DNA of 64,000 nt from Triangularia verruculosa (Eukaryota; Ascomycota; Sordariomycetes; Sordariales; Podosporaceae), in assembly GCA_033296885.1 (NCBI GenBank), contig MU863891.1:1-64000 (forward strand). Direction: 5' to 3'. Shown here piece by piece: positions 56,017-64,000 of the stretch. How positions within the stretch are numbered: position 1 is the stretch's first letter; each line of letters begins with the position of its first letter. The notes under the pieces are model-generated. The model was given only the letters and a program-made list of their open reading frames with translations. It made no database searches and was not told the origin of the DNA. The translations under genes and the position numbers were made by a program.

Positions 56017-56850
56017 GGTGAAAGTCGCAGGAATGTCGAGCTTTTGGAGTGGTAGAAAGGGGAATCCCCCTGAAGCAGTGATAGTGAAGCACGAAGATCA
56101 AGATGGGTGCCCGGATGATTCAACGGAACCTGTGAGAGAAAAAAGTGACTCTCGTTGTAGAGAGAGAGAGAGAGAGAACGCGCGGAAGAGAAAGGACTGG
56201 TGAGAGAGAGCAGATGAGAGGGAAGTTTTGGCAGTGGGATGGCAGCTGCGGGAAGTGACGAAAATGGTCGTCGCCCAGGGGAGGGCCCACAATTCACAAG
56301 ACAATAGCAGTGAAGGATGTGAATAAGGGGGTTTCTATTCACTTGACGTCGTCGGTTGCTCCATTGGCCAAAGCCTTCCTGAAAATTCTGCAGTGGGTGG
56401 ACGATTTGTTGACAATGGGCTGGCGTTCACGGCATCACTGCTAAAGGCATCAACATCTGTGACGTTTCTAGTCCGCGCACGAAGGTTTAACGCTACGAAA
56501 AGGAATTAATTCTTAAGAGTGTTCCATCAAGTGTTACCATACGAAAATCTATTTGCTTCCGGTTACGGGAGGTTCTTAGATGGCTTGAATTGATCAAAAG
56601 GATGGCAGCCAAACTGCGAGAGCTACTCCTGGGCAGCTGTTCATCTCAGCAAGCACCCTGATGGCGACCTGAGGCTGGCACCCAAGCAAAGGTCACTTGA
56701 CTCGTCCCAGCACAAACTTCAGCCAGCGAAAACACACTGTATGACATCACAGTCAAGAAGGTGCCTCAGGCTGCTCGGCCTCCCCACAACTTCGACTGGC
56801 GAGGTGCCGAGTTCCAGTTGCCATCTGCCACAAATGTGCAATCCAAGTCC
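56017..56850. other. Intergenic, promoter of the 54-56 kb gene with a (GA)n run
   Basis: 830 bp. A GAGAGAGAGAGAGAGA run at about 56158-56178 lies 140-160 bp upstream of the minus-strand start, where it reads as CT repeats, a common feature of fungal promoters or leaders. No exon supported. Confidence 0.5.
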
Positions 56851-57603
56851 TCAACAGCAACCACAGTGGGCATTGAGGACGGCCCACCTACTGAGCTCCA
56901 TGGCCAAGCAAAAGATTGAGTATGCCACCAGAAGCAGAGCCAAGGTCTTCAAAACCCCTATGAGAAGCTCCATATCCGTCCTGTGTGCCTCTTTCTCGTC
57001 TTTTGCTTGAGCCTCGGACTGAGTGTTATCCTGACCCCGCGGTGGGTAGGTGGTTTCCAAGAACCTTCGATTTTCCAATCTCAAAGTTTGGGGTCATTTG
57101 CTGTTCCAGTCGCTCCCGAGCTCCAGCCGTCCGTCCCTTCCACCACCGCTCTTCAAGCTCATTCTTTCCAATTTCACTGAACAGCAGAGGAACACGTCAG
57201 GAATGAGATGTCTAATAGAGAGATGTAGCACAATGGCATACCACTGCTTCTGCGCTTGTCGGAGCTTGTGATGTTCCAACTGCGCTGAACCATGTTCTGG
57301 TACTTCCTCACTTTGAAGAGCGGACTTTTGCGTCAGTGGCTGACCCATCGCCTCAAATGGTCTCAGTGTTGGCACAACTCTTCTAATGCACATGGCAGCC
57401 GCAGATGAGCGTCTCGGGTCGCGGTGGAAAAACCTCGATCTAGCGACCGGGCTCGTATCTTCGCGGAGGCGCTTGAAGTGGTTTTTGATCCTCCTCTCGG
57501 ATTCTGTATCCCGCCCTCTGGCATCGCTGTTGGGGGACACCATATTGCACCGCAAGAGCGGGAGTTCCAGAGAGCGTGAGCGCAAGATTACAAGTGCTGG
57601 CAT
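56851..57603 (-). CDS. Doubtful membrane-protein gene
   Basis: Two adjacent minus-strand frames might be exons of one gene. 57603-57094 has an internal start MVSPNSDARGRDTESE and is basic (NHFKRLREDTSPVARSRFF). 57084-56851 has one clear hydrophobic span (LLIGVLKTLALLLVAYSIFCLA) and ends NAHCGCC. I could not find a convincing intron to join them. Either may be a chance frame. No family is recognised. Confidence 0.25.
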
Positions 57604-57921
57604 AGTTGGGAAGGCCTGGCCTCAAGTATGTCGATTGGAAACAAAGACTGCTTGCTAAGGCAACTCTAGAATGTACTTTGACTCAATCAAAAAAGACTCA
57701 CAAGACAATCGGGACATGCACATATATGGCATACAAAACAATCTGACAGGCCAATACTGTTTTGGATTCATGAGAATGCATTTGAGTGGTCTCATGGTCT
57801 TTGTTTTTTGACCACACTCCCCTCCCTCAGCCCGTGGCAAAACCATCACCCTCGCCTGGCCAACAGCCCAAATACTCATGACAAAGTTGCTTCTCCCTTC
57901 TTGACAATCTGAGATTTCTCT
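57604..57921. other. Intergenic
   Basis: About 320 bp downstream of the 58-kb minus-strand gene. No supported feature. Confidence 0.45.
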
Positions 57922-58759
57922 CTAGTATACATCCGGATCCGCCAAAGCCTTTTGCCTCTCTTGCTTCCTACCTCCGGCACCCGGAAAGTATTCGGTGAGA
58001 TCTGGAACCTTTTTTGTCCGAGGCTCGCTTCATCAACCGTACTTTGAAGGCCTCCAACGCATTGAGGTACGCAGTCTGGTACAATTTCCGCATAGACTTA
58101 GCCACCTGGAGTTAGTGCTCAAGTTGGAATCGAAATCGGGGCTCATACATGCTTAGTTCTAGACATCATGTGCTCAAGTCAAGCGAGGTGACATACCTTG
58201 ATGCCGGGGCAAGTAGCTCCGGCCTTTTCTTCCACTCCTCGTTGGCGGACTCGAGTAATGCTCTCTGATACCTTATCTTTTCATCTCCAGCCCAAACTAC
58301 ATCACCCATTCTTTCCGGTTACGACTGTATGGCTCATAGACTTGTCCAGTGATGAGGCACGTAGCTGTGGCCCTGAACTTGACTGTTGGCTGGGCCCTAT
58401 CGCGATCGTGGGCTGGCTTAGGTAGGTTGAGGCATAACGCTGACCGACTTTGACGGGAAACTGATAACGGTGCTTGTGGTCGTAACTCTGTCCTCGTCTT
58501 TGCTAGCCTTGAGGCAGCTTCTGTTTGGCATGACATAGCGGTGTGTGGTTGGCCTCGGGTTCTGAATTATCGCAGGCGAGGCTAGTAACTCGGGCTCTTC
58601 GGGAACAGTGATATACTGTTCGGCTATATTTGCGACTGGGCCCTTCAGCTGGCTCTCTTTCTTAGAAAGTGAGGTAAGGTTTTGTCTGAGGCCTGTGGAG
58701 ATATGGGAGACATTGAAATTGAGCTTGGAGGCGGATTTCCAAGGCCATTGATGCGCCAT
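57922..58759 (-). CDS. Second CLITGQV-motif protein, possibly frameshifted
   Basis: Exon 1 starts MAHQWPWKSASKLNFN at 58759. After a probable short intron near 58410-58470 the frame reads ATATCLITGQVYEPYSRNRKEW. A further exon then reads RALLESANEEWKKRPELLAP. After an intron with donor GTATGT and a CTAAC branch (ending near 58110), the sequence reads AKSMRKLYQTAYLNALEAFK. The last part (VPDLTEYFPGAGGRKQERQK, then DPDVY and TAG at 57922-57924) is one base out of frame across a run of six A. This means a recent frameshift, a missed small intron or an assembly error. The motif TCLITGQV-x(7-8)-R-x(2)-[RK]-EW is shared with the gene at 48.5 kb. Confidence 0.5.
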
Positions 58760-59324
58760 GCGTTTCTTCTATTATAGAAGTTACCTACTTGTTGGGTTCT
58801 TTGCTGCTTTTATTCAACATTATCTCTGTCTAAAAACGCTAAACGCTTTAAAGCAAACAGAGAAAAGTGTGGCTGGAGATATTCACTGTGGGAGACTCTT
58901 CATCACGATGGGTACTTTTCTTCGATCCTTACACCCCTTTGCCAAGGTAGGTAGGTAGGTACGGATCAATGCGGCATCTTAACATGAGCTTCACCGGTAC
59001 TGTGCAAAGAACATTCTGCATCTGAAGATCTCCAAACTAGGTGGTAACTTCTACGACTTTGTCACCGTTCCATGTTCCGAGGTCTTGGGTGTCATTCAGC
59101 ACTGAAGGCGGTTCATTTGACACTTCTGAGAAGCCATCGCCAAGCCTGTCGAACTTCTCGGCGGCGATTATGTCGTCGATGATGTCGTCCATGTTGTCGT
59201 TGATGATGTCGTTGCCCTAAACCCTGGTACCTGGAATAGTTTAAAATCACACATAATCAAATTCTACCCTTTTCACCCAGGGCACGCAACTTCAACACCT
59301 GCCATCTCCCCTGCAAGCAACAAC
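58760..59324. other. Divergent intergenic region
   Basis: 565 bp between divergently transcribed genes, so it contains both promoters. GGTAGGTAGGTAGGTA (about 58947-58962) is a short microsatellite. ATGATGTCGTCGATGATGTCG-like repeats occur at about 59167-59212. No exon supported. Confidence 0.45.
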
Positions 59325-59900
59325 ATGCCTACCACGGAGAACAACATGCCTACCGCGGAAAACAACACACATGACACAGCGGGCGATATCGGCCCGTTAC
59401 CTGCGCTCCCAAAAGTGTCGCAGGAAAAGTGGTGGCCTGAATGGCGGCCATATGCCAACGACACTCAGAAGGCTAGTGTTTACGGCCTACGTGCCTGGGA
59501 CATGTGTGTACGCGCAACCCTTCAGGGGTGTGTTCGCCCCTGCTATCACTATCTGGAAACACCGATGAGCAAAGAACCGACTGCAAGGGAACTGAAAGAC
59601 CGCCGGGAGATTTTCAAATGGCTATATGCCTCAACCAGCCAGGAGCTCAACGTGATGTGGATGTTGGATTGGGTGTCCTGGTTCGTGGTTTTTTTACCTT
59701 GATCTCTTATGATCTGACTGCTAATCTCGACTGCTAGGAACCCCGAGAACCCGGATCCGCATCATCTTTACCTCAAGGTGTTCCATGCGTTTGAGTTCGA
59801 TGGGCCGGAGGAGGTCACGGCGGCGTACGTCGATGATAAGCGCCGTAGTTCCGACTCCGAGTCTGATGATGGCTTGCTTCCCTGCCTCAATCCCATTTAG
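59325..59900 (+). CDS. Small acidic-tailed protein of unknown function
   Basis: Exons 59325-59680 and 59738-59900, with a 57-bp intron (GTTCGT donor, GCTAAT branch, CTGCTAG acceptor), giving 172 residues. The first residues repeat an MPTTENN/MPTAENN unit. The central part is rich in Trp and charged residues (KVSQEKWWPEWRPYAND, SQELNVMWMLDWVSW). The second exon reads NPDPHHLYLKVFHAFEFDGP and ends in an acidic tail (SSDSESDDGLLPCLNPI). There is no signal peptide. No family is recognised. The frame continuity over the intron supports it. Confidence 0.6.
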
Positions 59901-60544
59901 CTCTTGCGCACCACAAGACAGCTGCCAGAGACAAGTTGGAGGAACTGCAGCAAGGATATTGCGCTAATAGCAAAGCGCTGGATGGAAGGCTGGCCATGGT
60001 CGCAAGCCACAGGCATTTAGGGCTAGGTGCCGGTCAGCAAGGAGATCAATGGGATGACAACGGTCGGTAGCATCACATACCTTTGAATGATACCATATAA
60101 ACTTGCAAATGGGAGCTAGCAGTGTCTGGATTGCTGAATTGATATGCCGCACCATCAAGTCGGACAAGGAGATTGCCAACACCAAAAATGAAGAGTCAGG
60201 TGAAGACGCCATCTGGGTCCGATGTCCGCCACGACCACGGCTCATCCGTCCAAAGTTTCCACTGTCATATACCATTTGACGGAACGCTTATCGCTGTGGC
60301 AATTGTGGCTTGCGAGTGTATTCCACTCCTCTTCGGGCAGTGAACGTCTCCAGAAACTCACCATTTCCATCCTCTGCGAGCAAACGGTTGCGACTACTAT
60401 CTACCTACCTACCTACATTTGGTTTACGACCACACGTGCCATTGTCCCTCCGCATTGATCCTCAGTACACCAAAAATCAAGCTAGAACCTCTCACTTTTA
60501 GGTGGACGGCTATAGCCATCGCTTCCAGAGTATTCGGGATCATC
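59901..60544. other. Intergenic, promoter of the WW-like gene
   Basis: About 640 bp. A TACC microsatellite (CTACCTACCTACCTAC, about 60399-60415) lies 130 bp before the start. No exon supported. A minus-strand frame at 59964-60275 has no coding signs. Confidence 0.45.
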
Positions 60545-61591
60545 ATGGCGTCTCGAAAAGGGAAATCAAGAATCCTCGAGAAAACCTGTATCTCCCTCCC
60601 TTCAATGGGCCTATCTCCACGGACGCCCACGCAGGGCGAACAATCCATGGTCCTTGAGCCCGCAGTTGACATACTGCCGGACGCAGAGGAGATGCCTGCC
60701 GACTCCAAATCCAGGCTATGGTCGAAAGTTGCCAGTCTGAGCCTAACGACCGAAAAAACAGAAGAGAAATATTCGACGAAGGAGAAGAAAGATACCACAA
60801 AGAAAGATGAAGGCTTTTTACCTCACCCCGACCAAATCAAATCCCCACGGCCGTCTCGGCACCGCGACGCGCCGCTAACCCGATCGGCCCTTAAAACCAA
60901 AGCACTAACGACCGAATGCCAGACGCCGACCAAAAACTGCCGTGTCATGTTTTCACCTGTCGAATCCAGATGCATCATAACATCGGAACCATACACCCCC
61001 GCCACCGAGTCCACAGAGTCTTGGATACGTAGCCTTGTTAGAGCCGGCGTCAGCTTCAAATCTCACAGGAACCCAGTCGAACCGGAGCCCGCAGACCGAC
61101 CCATCGATGACGAGGAGAAAGAGCTTAATTCCCGGCTTGTCGAGGCCCGTCTCCGCAGCCAGGAATTACAAAAGCTCTCCCCACAATACCTAGACGAGGA
61201 ACACTGGAAAAGGAGGAGGAGCTGGCGCGACAACAAGCGCAAGATCAGACACAAAGAAACAGCCCATCAGAGGCTGCCGCGGCTGACGGAAAAAGAGCTT
61301 GTGCGCTGGATCAGGGGGTGGACGCAGAGATACGAGCCTTCCCACACAGCAGAAGTTCCTGTCGGATGGAAACGCGATGTGGATGTCGATTTCAGAATCT
61401 TTTACGAGAATTGCACGACGGGAGAGAAGTCCTGGGTTTTGCCACCGAAGCTCGAGAAGGTACGAAACCTCCAGAAACATACCTTATCCAATGCCAGGCC
61501 GCTCTGCTAACACATAATTCTGGTGTAGGAGGAGACCAAGCAATGCGGTAGACAAGGTCTTCTTCGCACCAATTCCCCTGAAAAAGAGTAG
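60545..61591 (+). CDS. WW-domain-like protein
   Basis: Exons 60545-61459 and 61529-61591, with a 69-bp intron (GTACGA donor, GCTAAC branch, TGTAG acceptor), giving 325 residues. The start MASRKGKSRILEK follows ATCATC. An in-frame upstream ATG (60419) adds a segment that looks like leader. Residues 1-190 are basic and Ser/Thr-rich (EKKDTTKKDEG, PSRHRDAPLTRSALKT). A charged helix follows (EARLRSQELQKLSP, HWKRRRSWRDNKRKIRHKE). Near residues 270-302 a WW-like fold reads VPVGWKRDVDVDFRIFYEN and then TTGEKSWVLPP, with both Trp, the aromatic pair and the final Pro in place. WW domains bind proline-rich peptides. The partner is unknown. Confidence 0.72.
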
Positions 61592-62527
61592 TGACTGATC
61601 CAAAGGCAGGCAACGACGCTGCCATAACTCTCGCCCGACCCTTTCTGACAGGATGCCTCCGGCGTAGGACAGTAGGGTTCCGACGCCCGTTGGAAAACAT
61701 CAGAAGTGCGATGCAAAAGGTGGAAATTGTTGGGAAACCAGTGCAAAAGCTGCCTAACCGGGAGCTCAGCGGCGACGCCGCCGACAACGATCAATGATAT
61801 CTTGGGGTCTGACGAGGAAAATGAGCTGGGAATGGTCATGAAGCAGGAGGCGAGATGGGGGAGTGGAGGAGCTCTTAGCACTTAAAGCGTTGCTAGGTAT
61901 ATATCGGAATTCACGATGGTAGAGATATGATGATGCCAGCATATTCCCGTTGTGGCCCATGTCTTCATGAAGGCCTGCACTGAGCACTCAGCACCCATCC
62001 AACAAGATTAGTAACCGAGCATATCTTCTTCCTCATGGCTCAACGCAAGTCGAGCACACAATGAAAAAGAGGGTGAGAATCAAAAATTACAGCCATGTCA
62101 ACCCCGAAGGATGGACAATGATAATCAGCAGCCTCGTTGTGCAATGAAGGCTCATCACCATACCCCCAAGAATTTGTGATCTCCCGGAGGCCAGCCAAGG
62201 TAAGTATGAAGAAGAAAAAAGAAGAGAAGTTTACAAGGTTGGGATGGGAGCTGGCAATATATACCCGCGCAGGTGTGGTCCATGCACGCTTGCAAATCAA
62301 TTTCGGCTTGCGTGCAGAAGAGACGTGCGTCACGATAAGCTGATAAGCCCCCAAACCAGCACGTGATGTCTCGGCACAGCTGTCATTTTGCTTTGGCGCA
62401 AAGATCCGCGATTCTTCCGGACCTTCGCCGAAAAATCGCCAGTGGCAGAATCACCCGGAGTGAAGCCGTGAAAGGGCGCCGGCCAGTTAGATACGATTAT
62501 CAGACGTCACGGAAGCTTATCACTATC
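61592..62527. other. Intergenic, promoter of the Zn2Cys6 gene
   Basis: 935 bp upstream of the regulator start. Several minus-strand open frames here lack coding features. A run of A-rich purines (AAGAAGAAAAAAGAAGAGAAG) occurs at about 62207-62230. No other feature supported. Confidence 0.45.
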
Positions 62528-64000
62528 ATGTCATCCAGCTATCCACCACCGCCCACCAGCACCGCAGACGTCCAGCTCCCCACCAACGATGCGCCCGCAC
62601 CACCACCTGTTGCCCCGAACGAGTCTGACGATATCGCGAGCCAGCCTCAAGTACATCCACAATACGCTGCCGATGCTGCTGCCTCTGCCGTTGCCCATCA
62701 CAGCCTACAAGCCCTCCAAGATGCCGTTGTAGGGCCCCCGCCCCCAACAACGCCGCTGTCCCTAGCACAGCCTGGACCATCACCAGCACCTCACTATGCA
62801 CCACCTGATGGCCTCCCCTACCACCCAGCAGTCGGGCTACCCTCGGCTCAGCCTCCCGTACCCCAGGGAGGTTCTGCAACACCACCAGGCGGTGCTTCAA
62901 AAGCTACGCGCCTACGCCGGGCTTGTGATATGTGCAGCCAGCGCAAAGTCAAGGTTAGATTCCCCCTTCCCCAGTTTGTGTGTGATAGCCCACCTAACCG
63001 GTGTGTCTGCCTTCAGTGCGACGAGACACAGCCATGCCGTCCATGTCGCGACCTCGGTGTCGACTGCACCTTCAACCGGACCATGAAGCGCCGCGGGCCG
63101 CCCAACAAGCACGCCGAAGCTGCGAAAGCTGCAAAGCGTCCACGACTTGAGCCAAACTTGAGCCCCGGGCCGCACAACGCTGCCGAGACTCTGATATCCA
63201 TTGCCGGGCTACATGGTGCACAACCTGTGTGGTCAGCAGAGCTCATCGCCCCGTTCGAGATCCTTGTGCCTTTGGTGGACGACTTCTTCAAGTACATTCA
63301 CCCACTGGCGCCCTTTCCGCACGAGCCCACGTTTCGAAACTCATTCATAAATCGTGAAGATCGTACCAATCGCGAGTTTCTCGCCCTGTTGGCAAGCATG
63401 ATCGGGTGTCTAGTAGCCTCGTTTCCCAGGGCGGCTCGGTCACACCTCAAACATCACCCTGATGGCCTAGCTATGTTTCCGAAAGCCATCAACCTAATAG
63501 AGAGATGCCGTGTGGTCGCCACCGAAGCTCGCGGCACGGCATTTCCCTACAAGGATGATGTTACGGTTTACGATGCTGCCACGAGCTATTTTCTCGGCCT
63601 CGCGGCGGGTTACACGATGCAGTGGAAGATTTGCAGGCGGTTCATGAGCCAAACCATGGACTTCATTCGAGAGATGGGCTACCACAAACCACGAGAGACA
63701 GGATCCCACATGTTTGGGGTGACCTATCGAGGGCCGCCGTTCAACCATGTGGAGGATCAACTCGGCAAGCGCATCTTCTGGTGCATGTTTGTTGGCGTCA
63801 GGTCGATGGTACAGCTGGGGGCACCACAATCGGAAATCATCTTCCCACCACCGACTCCTGCTGAACCCTACCCTGAGTTTCCTGCCGAGGTCGACGACCA
63901 GTACATTTTACCACACCAAATCCTCGTTCAGCCAGAAGGTGTCGTCTCTTTGATGACAGGGTTTATCCAGGGGATCAAAATCTACATGACCATGAATGGG
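62528..64000 (+). CDS. Zn2Cys6 fungal transcription factor (5' part, continues beyond the window)
   Basis: Exons 62528-62953 and 63017 to the window end, with a 63-bp phase-0 intron (GTTAGA donor, CTAAC branch, CTTCAG acceptor). The first ~125 residues are Pro/Ala/Gln-rich. The binuclear zinc cluster is RACDMCSQRKVK at the end of exon 1, continued by CDETQPCRPCRDLGVDC in exon 2, so the intron splits the DNA-binding motif as in many fungal relatives. All six cysteines are present (CX2CX6C, CX5CX2CX6C). A basic linker follows (KRRGPPNKHAEAAKAAK). The fungal-specific regulatory domain begins around ELIAPFEILVPLVDDFFKYI, with FREMGYHKPRE-like and KRIFWCMFVGVRS motifs. It is a nuclear DNA-binding regulator. 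The target genes are unknown. No stop before 64000. Confidence 0.93.
   Translation, partial: MSSSYPPPPTSTADVQLPTNDAPAPPPVAPNESDDIASQPQVHPQYAADAAASAVAHHSLQALQDAVVGPPPPTTPLSLAQPGPSPAPHYAPPDGLPYHPAVGLPSAQPPVPQGGSATPPGGASKATRLRRACDMCSQRKVKVRFPLPQFVCDSPPNRCVCLQCDETQPCRPCRDLGVDCTFNRTMKRRGPPNKHAEAAKAAKRPRLEPNLSPGPHNAAETLISIAGLHGAQPVWSAELIAPFEILVPLVDDFFKYIHPLAPFPHEPTFRNSFINREDRTNREFLALLASMIGCLVASFPRAARSHLKHHPDGLAMFPKAINLIERCRVVATEARGTAFPYKDDVTVYDAATSYFLGLAAGYTMQWKICRRFMSQTMDFIREMGYHKPRETGSHMFGVTYRGPPFNHVEDQLGKRIFWCMFVGVRSMVQLGAPQSEIIFPPPTPAEPYPEFPAEVDDQYILPHQILVQPEGVVSLMTGFIQGIKIYMTMNG

Overview
The window is nuclear DNA from a filamentous ascomycete, most likely a Sordariomycete. The evidence is short introns (54-90 bp) with GTRNGT donors and CTRAY branch sites, C-ending codon bias in the lytic polysaccharide monooxygenase gene, typical fungal families (AA9, LaeA-like methyltransferase, CFEM-like protein, Zn2Cys6 regulator), and transposons decayed by CpA-to-TpA transitions, the signature of repeat-induced point mutation (RIP). 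The species cannot be named from the sequence.

Layout. 1-298 is AT-rich flank. 299-15267 is one Ty3/gypsy chromovirus (447-bp LTRs, target duplication ATTAT) carrying a second related chromovirus at 1421-8928 (462-bp LTRs, target duplication CTTAA) inside its gag. Both are RIP-dead. 15268-16040 is an AT-rich relic into which the 3' end of a degenerate 2OG-oxygenase-like gene runs. 16-27 kb holds that gene, a CFEM-like GPI protein, a 10-exon LaeA-type methyltransferase, another AT-rich relic (23.3-24.35 kb), a short truncated-looking gene and a mitochondrial-carrier-like gene. 27-33.4 kb holds an NLP (NPP1) gene, an AA9 monooxygenase, a 684-residue orphan and tRNA-Ser(GCT). 34-42.5 kb is an astacin-like metallopeptidase neighbourhood: one intact gene, two decayed copies each with a stop inside the zinc motif, a MITE beside the last, and an intact serine beta-lactamase-like gene between them. 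42.7-62 kb is mostly lineage-restricted genes: a coiled-coil protein with a large duplicated intron, a flavin-oxidase relic, acidic or basic small proteins, two genes sharing a CLITGQV motif, and a WW-like protein. 62.5 kb to the end is the 5' part of a Zn2Cys6 transcription factor.

No operon or biosynthetic cluster is evident. The NLP and AA9 genes could both act outside the cell on plant material, and the methyltransferase and Zn2Cys6 gene are candidate regulators, but nothing in the sequence ties them together. Intron positions were worked out by hand from splice signals and reading frame. I found nothing that clearly amounts to a new biological system. The strongest observations are the nested elements with RIP-spared ends, the decaying astacin family, and the shared CLITGQV motif.
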